Source: Branchiostoma floridae
Lineage: Eukaryota; Chordata; Leptocardii; Amphioxiformes; Branchiostomatidae
DNA length: 64,000 nucleotides
Assembly (NCBI RefSeq): GCF_000003815.2
Contig: NC_049992.1
Coordinates: 17,390,134 to 17,454,133 of the forward strand
Direction: 5' to 3'
How positions within the stretch are numbered: the first letter of the stretch is position 1; every line of letters starts with the position of its first letter. Made by a program: the position numbers and the translations under genes. Shown here piece by piece: positions 1-10,083 of the stretch. Below the pieces are notes generated by a model. The model saw nothing but the letters and a program-made list of their open reading frames with translations. It was not told the DNA's origin and ran no database searches.

Positions 1-1302
1 TTAGAACATTAATATTATGCCAATATAGCATTGTCTTGTTTTTGCAAGGAGTTGTAAATAAATTGACCTACATTACCTCGACAGTGGATAGTAGTCATTG
101 TTATGATTATAATAATGATAATGATACAGCCAACTGAGCGGAAAATTATTTGGTGGAGTATGGGTGGGGGGCGACAAAAGCAAAGAAATAAGTGTCACAT
201 GACATGTGTGACCTTTAACACCCAGCTCACGTGACTATCCTACAGGGCCAAAGAAAGCTGGCGGATGTCTTCTTTGAAGTCTCAGTACACATTATTTATC
301 CGCGACCCCAATCCCCAATAGTAGTTCGGGTAGAAAGTAGTTCGTCACAGTACCTTAAAAGGCCGAAGTTCTTCTTATGTGTACAGCAACGAAGCGGGAA
401 TTGTGCTGAATGGTTAAAGGAATACAGCAGTTTTGAGACTGTATAAGTTAACGATGTTTCGTCAGATGGCGAGAGTTTGCGCCTTGATACTTTACCGGGT
501 ACTGCCTGTGCGCCGGCTGCTATTCCACGACCTCCGCTAGGGTCTAATAAAATGTGGCTTTTGTTAAAAAACGATCCGACAAGTCTATGCTCATTTTCAG
601 ATATTTTGTTAATTGTTCCCTGAACTTCAACGTATCAAGTTCTTGTAAACTGTTTCTGCACCCTGTTATGAATTATGAGGCGTCGAACCATCTCACTTTG
701 GGCTCCTTGACCATGTACATACAACCTCATAGGCGAAAAACTGTGTCTGATATTCTTAATAGCGACTCTCTGTGCCTTTTTTGTCACAAGCGTTCCAGCA
801 AATGTGTATTATAAGCCCCAAAAGACGAAAAAATTCCCAAAGAGCCTTCTATATGGAGGCTATGTTCTGAGACCTTGAAAACCTGTCCCCACATGTACAG
901 CTTCTTTTCGTCGTTGCGTAACAGTTGTCAACTCTCTGTATCCAATAGATAAGTTATTCCAACCATGGTCCACAATCGAAATTACTGTCTCCAGAGAAAT
1001 CCTTACCATCTGCCACGGTGGAAAAACACTGTGCTTAAATGTCAGTAAGATTGCAGCTTCCATACAAATGATGACTTTCAAGTCATATTCGTGACGAACA
1101 ATACCCCCATTCCGACAGCCGTGCAACCGAACGATTTCATAGACCGCTCAAACAATTTCAAAGATAGAAAAAAATCATTTTACGCTTTGTGCGATTATTG
1201 CCTTTCATGCATTCTAATGATGTTCAACTTATGAAATAAATGATAACCAAAATCCAATTTTGGTTGGTAAGGGATCTGTGTCTAATAAAAGTGAGGACAA
1301 AA
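1..1302. other. No gene recognised
   Basis: I see no coding region, RNA gene or clear repeat here. The open frames are short, have no recognisable motif and look like chance. The DNA is AT-rich intergenic-type sequence. Confidence 0.5.
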
Positions 1303-1534
1303 GATGATATCTCACTGCACTTGAGGCACTGTTGTAGCACTGCGGGGTTGTTCAGTGCGGCACTGTTGTGTTATTTTCTCCAATTTAAAAAAAAATAGAT
1401 ATTGCGTCATACTTAGAAGACAACAAAATACACAAAACGTAAGAAAATTCGTTCTTTATCTCTGAAATTCGTCCAGTAATCTTTGGGACCTAGCAGTGCC
1501 GCACTGGTGCCCAAGTGCAGTGAGATACGCACCT
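1303..1534. mobile_element. Palindromic MITE, family M1, copy 1
   Basis: The left end reads like TATCTCACTGCACTTG and the right end is its inverted partner (CAAGTGCAGTGAGATA). The interior (GAAAATTCGTTCTTTATCTC and a reversed GCGTCATACTTAGAAGAC block) recurs at 2558-2775, 8749-8970 and 9862-10083. It has no coding capacity. This is a non-autonomous DNA-transposon-like element, superfamily unassigned. Confidence 0.65.
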
Positions 1535-1904
1535 TAACCAACCAAGGCAGCATCATAGACAGTCAAGGGGTTGCATAAATCCAGTTTAGGCCGTAGCAAG
1601 GTCTAGTGAAATGGGGGCTTAATAGGAAAACCCTGCATGTAGAGGACACTCTCTCGTGTGAAATAATCGCCTTATAATATCACGATGACCTGGATACCGT
1701 TTGCAGTACACTTCTTGGGCGCCATTGACACTTCTTGTTACGTCAAGCTCGCTGTAATAACGATACAATTTTGCGCTTTGCACATCAAAGAACACATTTG
1801 CCAAGATAACATTTAGACCATACATCAGAAAGCAATAAAAGCATCTTGTCTGGCAGTCTGCCCGAACGGAAGATCGACGCACCAGGGTAAACCGAATACG
1901 CTTC

Positions 1905-2215
1905 GAATTTATACACAACCGAGTGGTTTATTCAAATTGACATTTCGGTAATCGTCTGTCCCCTTCCTTAGGGGAATTCTGAATGGTTCACCTTGTACTG
2001 CAGCATAGGTGGCGCTTCTTATTGATGCGGTTCCAAACGTAAACAATAAAGACCTATATGTATGTAATATACCCGTTTGGGACTTCATCTGTAGGAAGCG
2101 ACACCTATGCTGCATTGCAATGTGAATCAGTCAGAATTGCCCTGACGAAGGTGACAGACGAAATGTCGCTCGAATAAAACACTTGGTTGCGTACAAAGTA
2201 TTCTGTTATTCAGTA
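1905..2215. repeat. Foldback repeat, family F1, copy 1
   Basis: Two outward-facing copies of one module surround a unique centre. The right-hand copy reads CTGACGAAGGTGACAGAC, then GAAATGTCGC, then GAATAAAACACTTGGTTG. The left-hand copy (about 1912-1975) is its degenerate reverse complement. Related foldbacks lie at 18725-18975, 35138-35335 and 41540-41890. No coding capacity. Confidence 0.55.
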
Positions 2216-2486
2216 ACTTGTTAACCGTATGTAACGGATAACGGAATTCGATGAAAAGCTTGAATTATGCCCATTTGTTCCGGTATCAATTGAATGTCAC
2301 AGGTCTAGCATACTTAAGATGACTGTTTGCAGCTTTGCACACTTGTCCGTCTTTGATCATCATTTGTCCCACCAAAAATGTTCGGTCTCTCTGATTTTAT
2401 TGTTCGCGACACACTGAAGTCCAATTACAGATATATTTATGATTCAGTGTTGTAATTAAGGATACATTTGGAGACATTCTACGGTA

Positions 2487-2930
2487 GAGATGTCCCTGTA
2501 GCTCAACTGGTAGCGGTCTCACAGTTAAGCTCCTGGTTCTAATTAGTTGGTAACTTTAGGTGCACTCTCACTGTACTTGCGTCAAGCTTGCGTCACTGTG
2601 GGGCTCGCTCACTGCGTCACTGTTTTGTTATTTTCTGGATTTTTTTATAATTTTGATATTTTGGAATACGTACAAGTATGAGTTAGAAGACGACAAAATA
2701 CACAAAAAGTCAGAAAATTCGTTCTTTATATCTGAAATTAGTTACGTATATTTCGAACACCGGTGCCCCAAATGCAAACCCCAAGTCTGTGTCTTGGTTG
2801 GGGTTGCAGCCTTGTTTTGAAAGGAACGTAAAAAAATGGAAGCCTTGTGTTCGAGGATTTGCCTTAAGCTCGTTATACCTTTCCCTGTAGAAATATACCC
2901 CGCTACTGAAACAGCAAGGCAACTTGTTGA
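2487..2930 (+). mobile_element. tRNA-derived SINE (family S2) split by an M1 MITE
   Basis: The tRNA-like head at 2490-2557 carries an A-box-like TAGCTCAACTGGTAGC after GATGTCCCTG. The SINE body resumes at about 2776 (TTGGTTGGGGTTGCAGCC, then a GGAACGTAAAAAAATGG block). The same head and body occur unbroken on the minus strand at 50125-50275 and 51640-51783. The interruption at 2558-2775 is an M1 MITE copy, so the SINE is the older insertion. Confidence 0.55.
2558..2775. mobile_element. Palindromic MITE, family M1, copy 2 (nested)
   Basis: Starts GGTGCACTCTCACTGTACTTG and ends near CCGGTGCCCCAAATGC. The interior matches the other M1 copies (AAAATTCGTTCTTTATATCTG). It sits inside the SINE described for 2487-2930. 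Its ends are more diverged than those of the copy at 9862-10083. Confidence 0.5.
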
Positions 2931-4571
2931 CCTATGTGCCACAAGGTACTACATGTACAACGCCAGCAACAACATTTCTATGGCCCTCATTGACAAACAT
3001 GCAATTTAGATGATAAGAGGGTCCTTGAACAGATAAGGTTTTCCATGTCCTAAGGATTAGATCTGTAATCAGTGTGAAGGAATAATCAACGGATTGATCT
3101 TAGGGTAGATTAAAGAGGAAATGAAAGTTCGGGAAAAGGATTAAGGTACCGATAGCGACCCTGTATACATAGTCACTGGCTTCCCTGTCTATGCAAAATA
3201 TAAACCATACGGGCCAATGTAAAGTCCGTCATAACATTCAACCATTGGCATCGAATTGTAAATCGTTGCCTGTCCATTCCCTTAAATAATACTCCGTTGC
3301 CTACCCCTCTTCCTTCCTCCATGGACCGTTCCCTGCATGATAGTTTTGGCTAGTCACAATGATTGTGACACGTGCCCGTACTACTACAGTTTCTAGATCT
3401 GTTTCTTTACTGTGTTTCGTACGGACCGGTGTTTTGCCTGACTCTATTCCACACTTAAAGCTTAAGCATTCCAGATTTGATCCGAAGAACCTGCTGTAAG
3501 TATATCACCTCTTTTCTCTAGTTTTTCTGTCAGAGTTCGAGACTTACAGGCTTACGCGAATACGCAAGTGACTAGGTAGCCCTTCATTCTGATTTTGAAG
3601 CTGAGCTTCGTATGCTTATGTTTCCAGGTATACAGGCCCTAGTATTGTGAGTGCCGCAATTGTGTGTGCTACCCTGACGAGGACATCTTATTCTGATCTA
3701 GCTAGACATTTCAATTCTTTGAAGGTTTCCATTTTTGTTCCTTTAAGCTATTAGGTTTCCTATCAAGATGCGCAAACGTATGTAGCTTTCATCATTTTGC
3801 ACATAAAAGACAAGTGGTAAAAAATAACAGTAGGGGCAATAAAACCAGATGACGTCATTCATATCTTCCAAGAAATCATATGTAGAATTCATTCATGCCC
3901 ATCTATCAATATTCTTTACGCCCCTATTCTTTCAATCTTTACTGTTGAGAAAGCAATGCAAGGTAAAAATGCCAATTTATCGATGTAGAAAACCTTAATT
4001 TCTATGTCCCCCTAGTATTTCAGTTAGATAATTTAAGATGCGGTTACTGTAAGTGTTTCCTAGAATCCTTCGCCAGACACACGGGTGAAATTTATGTATC
4101 TCAGCAAGGAGCGAGTGATTGATGACCGGGTGTAGGGCCGTTATAGAGGGCGCCGAAACCTCATCTCTGTTTCCATTAAAGTGAAATAGAAAGTTCAAGT
4201 GCTTGCCCCTGCCTTTCCTTTTGTCATTGTTACAGGCCTATTGTGGTGACAGTAAAGTCTGGTGGAATGGGAAGATGCGTATATATTGGGGTGGCGCAAT
4301 GGTTTATGGTAACAACATATAACAAACTCTGTTGTCGATGGGACGTAAAAGTCTATGGGTGCAGTATTGTACTATATCATATGTGCGGTGCAGTACAGTA
4401 CATTTCCAGCTTGGGTTTGTTCGTGCGTATGAAGCATGCTAAAGTCTATGGCGCTTCCGTCTCTATGTATCATACATTTTTGTCTTGACGCCAGCATCTA
4501 TAATCAGGCCTAAAGCTAAGGCTATGCAGTGAAATGCACCTTCTCAGACCGCCCTAGCGATGTAGAGTCTT
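2931..4571. other. No gene recognised
   Basis: About 1.6 kb without a recognisable gene or repeat. Open frames are under 85 codons and show no motifs. Confidence 0.45.
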
Positions 4572-4601
4572 AATGTGGTATCTCACTGCACTTGGGGCAC
4601 C
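4572..4601. mobile_element. Left stub of an M1 MITE interrupted by the LINE
   Basis: Reads TATCTCACTGCACTTGGGGCACC, the terminal part of M1, then passes directly into the (TTTG)-rich tail of the LINE. The complementary remainder of an M1 copy starts at about 8749, on the far side of the LINE. The simplest reading is that the LINE inserted into this MITE. Confidence 0.5.
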
Positions 4602-4931
4602 TTTGTTTGTTGTTTGTTTGTTTAATTGCGATCTCCATTAGTGTACATCATAAAATCATGCCACTACTCTTCCTGGAGTCATAATAATAAGAATAAATGA
4701 AATACATGAAATGAAAAAGAAACAACTTAACATCAAAAGCGGATAATTAGCGTAAAATAATAAGCAAAATAATAAGCAGAGGTCAGAGGTCAAAATAAAG
4801 AAGTGATCATACATAACGAATAATGAATAGCAGAAGAAGTTAACTTAATTGATTGAAACACAATCCAATCAAAAGTGTACTAATAACACAAGATAAATGT
4901 ATAACTTAGATATACTGAAATATAAAAATCA
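4602..4931 (-). mobile_element. 3' untranslated region and simple-repeat tail of the LINE
   Basis: Follows the reverse transcriptase stop on the minus strand. The 3' terminus is a short (CAAA)-type tail at 4602-4625, as is usual for CR1/L2-like LINEs, which end in short microsatellite repeats instead of long poly(A). A direct repeat AGGTCAGAGGTCA (DR1 spacing of nuclear-receptor half-sites) lies at about 4782-4795; function unknown. Confidence 0.6.
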
Positions 4932-7610
4932 TTACCACCATGTGCTCAGGGGTTGTCTTTTGTCTCGTGTTTTCGCAAGCTCATTTATCCTAGATTTGAA
5001 CTCAATGTTGTTGTATGATGTCGTTGTGTTTGGCAATGTGTTATAGGTTTTGATGCATCTGTAGCCAAATGTCCTTGTTTTAGCGTTTGTTTTGGGTTTT
5101 GATTGAGTGAATGCTCCTCTAGTAGACAGCCTCGTGTGATGCTCATGTATGGATTGAATTGTTTGTAATTGCTTGAAGATGCATTGGGGTTGCCTTTCCT
5201 TAACAATTTTGTGGAATGTACATAGAGTATTTGTGAAGAGTCTTTCTTTGACGGTTTGCCACTTTAACTGCATGTGTAGGTCTTCCAGGTTGGTGTCAAA
5301 GGGTTTGTTTGTGGCCAGGCGAGCAGCGCGATTCTGGACCACCTGAAGACCATCTATGTGTGTCTGTGGTGCAGAGGATAGCAGCACTGAGCCGTAGTCA
5401 ATGTGTGACAAAACCAGAGCCTGAATAAAAGATCTCAATATACTTTTTGTGAAGTACTTCCTGTGTCGTCTTATTGTGGCTAGTATGCCTGCCATTTTAT
5501 TCTTAGTTTTGTCAATATGCGATCCCCATGTGAGACGTTGGTCTATAGTGAGACCTAACAGTTCAGCCTGTTCTACATGTGTAATGTCTGTTCCATCTAT
5601 TCTTAGTTCTAATTTGGGATTACGTTTTAGTTTTTGTTGCGTACCCATCATGATTGATTTAGTTTTTCCAATATTGAGAACAAGATGATTAGTTTGTACC
5701 CAATCCCAGATTCGCTCCAAGTCAGTCTGCAATTTGTATTTCAATTTTGCGACGGTGGGAGCCGATGCTGAGGGCGTTGAATCATCAGCGTACATGACTA
5801 CTATACTATTTGTAACTGCGGGGAGATCATTGACAAATATAGAGAAAAGCAATGGACCCAGGCAGCTGCCTTGGGGAACGCCACACCTGGATTCTTTATA
5901 AGAGGAAAAACTACCGTTAACGAATACAGCTTGTTTCCTGTTGCCAAGATAACTCTGTACCCACTTGATCGCCGATTCCTCAAAACCATAGCTCTTAAGC
6001 TTGGCTAAACAAATATCGTGGTTAATGACATCAAATGCCGCGCTAAAATCTAGCATAACGGCGCCAACCAAATTCCCTTTATCTATCTCCCCCAACCAGT
6101 AGTCAGACATTTGTATAAGGGCACTAGCTGTAGAGTGTGATTTTCTATACGCATGTTGGTTTTCGGAAATTATGTCATTGGAAACAAGGTAAGATTGAAT
6201 TTGTTTCTGGCATATCCTTTCCATGACCTTGCTAATTGCTGGTAACAGGCTGATGGGGCGACTGTTAGGTCCGCTAAGCGGGGTGGATTTATTCTTTATA
6301 AGTGGTAGAACCTTTGCTATCTTCCATTGTGAAGGGAAGATGCCTCGCCTGATGGAACAGTTAAATATGTGACATAATGGGGGAGCAATGTGATCGGCGC
6401 AAAGTTTCAAGAAAGTGTTGTCAACATTGTCGTGGCCAGTAGCATTACCTGGGGGCAGTGCTTTCAACAAAGCGTGCACCTGCTCGACAGTTACATATTG
6501 AAAGGAGAAGGAACAGTTCTTATTAGCCATGATATATTCTTCTATGGGAGCTACTGAGTTCGGTATGTCCGGGTTATCATCTTTGGAGAGTTTTTGTATT
6601 TTTTCAATGAAATATTCGTTGAAATATTCAGCGATTTCAGCTGGTTTTGTCAGTATTTGTCCGTCCACTTCAATGGAATTCGGTGCACTTGAATTGTTTT
6701 TACCTAACATTCCGTTAACAACTTTCCAGAGTTGCTTGCTGTCTTTAGTGCTACTGCATAATTCAATTTGTTCCCTGTAGAAGGCTTTCTTCCTCTTTCT
6801 GTTTTCATTTACTACTAAATTCCTGAGTCTTTTGTAGATCTTGTGGTCTGATTCCATTCCCGACACCTGTGCTTCACGCTTTGCGTTGTCACGCTGTGCC
6901 ATGAGTTCTCGAAGGTCGCCGTCTACCCACTGGGCGGGCGACGCCCTTACTGAACACTTTCTGACAGGAGCGTGTTTGTCGCATATCTCTGTGAAAAGAG
7001 CCATGAAACACTCCAAAGCGTCATCTACACATTCTTTATTTTGCACTAGGTGCCATGGAACAGACAAGATATCTAACAGGAATTCATCTAGGTTGAATCG
7101 TTTATACGAACGTTTTTGTACGATTTTCGGTTGGCCCTTTGGAACTTTCGTTTTGCGAGTTGTGTGTATAAGATTGTGGTCTGAACATCCTAGAGGGACG
7201 GACTGTGTGCTTGTTAGTTTTTCAGGCCTGTTTGAAAAAATTAGATCTATACAAGAAGAGTTTACTGGACCTTTGGAAGTCTTGACTATTCTAGTTGCTT
7301 GATTAACCATTTGTTTAATATTCAATGCAGTCGACTCTAGGTAAAGTTTGTCTCTTAAGGTACAGGTCATGTTTGTCCAGTTTATATTAAAATCACCTAG
7401 TATCAATACTTCCTGTTCTGTATTTGTCGCCAAATCAAATGCCTGTATGATTCTGTTGAGGTAGTCCAACTTGGCACTTGGAGGCCTGTATAGGCATCCT
7501 ACCAAGATTGGCTGTGTGTGTGGAATGTGTATTTGCGCCCAGATAAGTTCAATTTCGGGGGTTTCCAAGTCAAACCGTCTTTTATACGGAATATTGTTTT
7601 TTATGTACAT
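4932..7610 (-). CDS. Non-LTR retrotransposon ORF2, main part: endonuclease C-terminal part plus reverse transcriptase
   Basis: This 892-codon open frame encodes most of the replication protein of a LINE. The start of the frame holds the second half of an APE-type endonuclease: YRPP, then GDFN, then CSDHNLI. A linker follows, then reverse transcriptase motifs: SRPISLLP, the LDFSAAFD aspartate block, GVPQGSCLGPLLF and the catalytic YADD. The C-terminus (FGYRCIKTYNTLP near the end) is typical of CR1/L2/Jockey-related LINEs. There is no RNase H domain and no C-terminal cysteine motif, unlike the LINE fragments in receptor intron 1. The frame has no internal stop. The endonuclease N-terminal half lies in the upstream frame (7601-8152), offset by two bases, so this copy is broken by one small indel near 7608-7620. 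The ATG at 7610 is internal to the endonuclease and is not a natural start. Clade assignment (CR1/L2/Crack-like) is inferred from domain order. Confidence 0.9.
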   Translation of the reverse strand: MYIKNNIPYKRRFDLETPEIELIWAQIHIPHTQPILVGCLYRPPSAKLDYLNRIIQAFDLATNTEQEVLILGDFNINWTNMTCTLRDKLYLESTALNIKQMVNQATRIVKTSKGPVNSSCIDLIFSNRPEKLTSTQSVPLGCSDHNLIHTTRKTKVPKGQPKIVQKRSYKRFNLDEFLLDILSVPWHLVQNKECVDDALECFMALFTEICDKHAPVRKCSVRASPAQWVDGDLRELMAQRDNAKREAQVSGMESDHKIYKRLRNLVVNENRKRKKAFYREQIELCSSTKDSKQLWKVVNGMLGKNNSSAPNSIEVDGQILTKPAEIAEYFNEYFIEKIQKLSKDDNPDIPNSVAPIEEYIMANKNCSFSFQYVTVEQVHALLKALPPGNATGHDNVDNTFLKLCADHIAPPLCHIFNCSIRRGIFPSQWKIAKVLPLIKNKSTPLSGPNSRPISLLPAISKVMERICQKQIQSYLVSNDIISENQHAYRKSHSTASALIQMSDYWLGEIDKGNLVGAVMLDFSAAFDVINHDICLAKLKSYGFEESAIKWVQSYLGNRKQAVFVNGSFSSYKESRCGVPQGSCLGPLLFSIFVNDLPAVTNSIVVMYADDSTPSASAPTVAKLKYKLQTDLERIWDWVQTNHLVLNIGKTKSIMMGTQQKLKRNPKLELRIDGTDITHVEQAELLGLTIDQRLTWGSHIDKTKNKMAGILATIRRHRKYFTKSILRSFIQALVLSHIDYGSVLLSSAPQTHIDGLQVVQNRAARLATNKPFDTNLEDLHMQLKWQTVKERLFTNTLCTFHKIVKERQPQCIFKQLQTIQSIHEHHTRLSTRGAFTQSKPKTNAKTRTFGYRCIKTYNTLPNTTTSYNNIEFKSRINELAKTRDKRQPLSTWW

Positions 7611-8152
7611 GGCGACACCCCTCCTTTGTTATTACGGTCTTTGCGTAAGATAGTGTAATCGCCGGCATTAAGCGCTCCGTCATACACACTGTTGTCTAAG
7701 TGTGATTCAGAAATTGCGAGAATGTGTAGGTTGTTCGTGTACAATACATTAGCGATCTCTTGAACCTTATTACGTAAGCTGTTAATATTTATATGGCCTA
7801 TATGCAGTCCTTTACGTGCCAAATTCAGGTCTATGGGTCCAGGGTTCGTCTGGACATCTCCAGCCAGCAGCAAGGCCAGTGTCGCCAGGAGTTTAGACAC
7901 ATTTTTCAGATGATGGCTCGATGTTGATGGGTTAGTGTCTCTAACTTCAGTGTTGCGCTCAGATGTAGCAACGTTGCTGACAGCGTAGATTCCGCACAGA
8001 GCGAGGGATGGGGGTCGACGTGGTGCAATCTGCCATCTGTCCGTCGATTTCGCTTTACTTGACTCAAATGTGCAGCTGGCTTTAGGTAATAAAGCTATTG
8101 TAATTACAGCCAAGAGCTGCACGATCACTAACATTTTTTCTAGTAATGACAT
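7601..8152 (-). pseudogene. LINE ORF2, N-terminal part: signal-peptide-like leader, 2A-like peptide, start of APE endonuclease (frameshifted at its end)
   Basis: The 183-codon frame opens with a signal-peptide-like stretch (hydrophobic run at about residues 7-22, KASC at 24-27). A short Ser/Thr/Pro-rich spacer and a second hydrophobic patch (LLATLALLLAG, 88-98) lead to GDVQTNPGP at residues 98-106. That is a 2A-like ribosome-skipping motif, with Q where most active 2A peptides have E. The endonuclease begins at once: NINSLRNKV and the catalytic SESHLD. Known family facts: several amphioxus and sea-urchin LINEs carry N-terminal 2A sequences, and some are preceded by signal sequences. The frame shifts by two bases relative to 4932-7610 near codon 178 and stops. 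That is why I call it a broken part of one original ORF and not a separate ORF1. I chose the ATG at 8152 because it gives the leader; an upstream start cannot be excluded. Confidence 0.8.
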
Positions 8153-8748
8153 CTTAATAGAGGACTCCAGGAAGTTCCAAAGCGTAGCAAGGAGTTAACT
8201 ACATCAATCAATATATGATACAGTGTGATGGTAACCAGGCTATCATCAAGTCAACTGCATGCTTACAGGTGGATCTAGTTGGGCGCTCAATTAACATATG
8301 AAAAGCGGCGTTTACAATGATGCAATAATGTGTGTTTGGCGCCAAAATTGTGTAACAGAAACGTCACTGTATTACATGAAACAAAGGCTTATTTGCGTAT
8401 CATAATCACCTATAATCCCTAAGAACTATCACTACAATATCTACAGTCTATACTTAATTCCTAAGATATTGCATAAGTAATATTTGTGGGGTAACGCGGG
8501 TAGACACTGAATGGTAGACACCTTCCACACAGGTATGCGCCGCTGAATTGGGCATACGGCTTAGAGCCTTATTTTCCGTCGGATTTTACTTTCAGGTTTT
8601 TTTTTAAATGCTGTGTATATGAAAAGAATGCTTGGGTCAACGAAATAAACTTAAAATAAAGCCAAAATAAAGGCGAATACTTGCGTAATAGGGAAAAATT
8701 GTCGGAGCGAACTGGAAGGTGTCTAACCGCCGGTGATGACCTCTGACC
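8153..8748 (-). mobile_element. Probable 5' untranslated region of the LINE
   Basis: If the LINE split an M1 MITE (stub at 4572-4601, remainder from 8749), its 5' end lies near 8748, giving a leader of about 600 bases and a total of about 4.15 kb. A 14-base inverted pair (GGTAGACACCTTCC near 8511 and GGAAGGTGTCTAACC near 8708) lies inside it. It could be leader structure or another small insertion. Confidence 0.4.
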
Positions 8749-8970
8749 TGTGCGGCACTGCGGGGTTCGAAAGATTACTCAAAGAATTTCAGAGTAAACG
8801 AACACATTTTCTTACATTTTGTGTATTTTGTTGTCTTCTAAGTCATACTTTTACTTATTACGCAATATCTAAATCTAAAAAAAAAAATCGTCGAATATAG
8901 CACAACAGTGCCGCAGTGAACGAACCCCGCAGTGCCGCAACGGTGCCCCAGGTACAGTGAGAAACAAACC
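8749..8970. mobile_element. Palindromic MITE, family M1, copy 3 (right part)
   Basis: Starts TGCGGCACTGCGGGGTTCGAAAG, keeps the family interior (TTACGCAATATC) and ends GTGCCCCAGGTACAGTGAGA. The left TIR tip is missing and is probably the stub at 4572-4601. Confidence 0.6.
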
Positions 8971-9861
8971 CTTAGCAAGGCTCTGGACTTCACCAAAACC
9001 ATGCTTCAGTTCACCCCCTGTGTTGTCATTCGGTCATTATTTTACTAGACGGCAATTGCTGACGGAAATGGGATTTGTGTAACCAGTTGATTTCATTATT
9101 GGAAAAATGTACTGGATATCGACAACAAAACAGACAGAATGTTTGAAATACCCCAAATCATGACAATCCGTCAACCCCTAATTTTGTTATTCCCCTTGAA
9201 ATTCTGACACTAAACTGCCCCTTTCAGTTACCAAACAAGCCGCTAGGTGGACCAAACCTACACCACTTACTCACAGCGCAAAGAGTTATGTACCACGCAA
9301 AAACCATAATCATAGTATGTTCAGACTTACACAAACGCTACCCAAAATACAACATTCTTGAAGATGGTATAAAACACTATTTTTTTCTTTATTTATGGAA
9401 TTCGTTGGGCGATCCGTCGAATCTTTGCTCTAGTGGATTTAAGTGGGTGTTAGTAGCCTGTATCGTGTAACAATGGCTTTGGTGATATATCTTTTCACCG
9501 GGTGGTCTTTCCAAATCCCATAGTACATGAACAGCGTGAAAGGCAATTTAAGGAAGTACAAGGTTGGCAGGTTTCGACTCGCACCATTCCCCAGCTTTTA
9601 TTGGGTAGCAAGAACTGCATCAGATTGGTTTTACACGCGAGGGACTGCGCGGTTACGCGTAAGGCTAAGCGTCTGGAAAGGACATCCAAAATCTGCGTGT
9701 CACAAATATGGCATCAACCGGATGTTAACCCTACCAGTACATTTACGTCATATCTCTTAGTCTCTCTCTCTCTCTCTCTCTCGATACTATACTTACAATG
9801 TAAAGAAAAAGTAATGAAAGCTACTTTTTGTTTTGTTCAAATCTTACGTTGTATAGCTTTA
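8971..9861. other. No gene recognised; short (TC)n microsatellite
   Basis: An uninterrupted (TC)n run lies at about 9761-9783. Otherwise I see no supported gene or repeat. An open frame over 9502-10017 runs through the microsatellite and into the next MITE and is not credible. Confidence 0.45.
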
Positions 9862-10083
9862 AGGTGGTATCTCACTGCGCTTGGGGCACCGGTGCGGCAC
9901 TGTGGGGTTCGAAAGATTACTCAACGAATTTCAGAGATAAGAACGAATTTTCTTACGTTTTGTGCATTTTGCTGTCTTCTGGTCATACACTTGCGTATTA
10001 CGCAATATCTCAATTAAATCAAAATTGCCGAAAATAACACAGCAGTGCCGCACCGGTGCCCCAAGTGCAGTGAGATACCACCT
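9862..10083. mobile_element. Palindromic MITE, family M1, copy 4 (best preserved)
   Basis: The ends are AGGTGGTATCTCACTG and its inverted partner CAGTGAGATACCACCT. The TIR extends over about 40 bases, through GCACCGGTGCGGCACTG. The interior is AT-rich and non-coding. This copy defines the family best. Confidence 0.75.
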
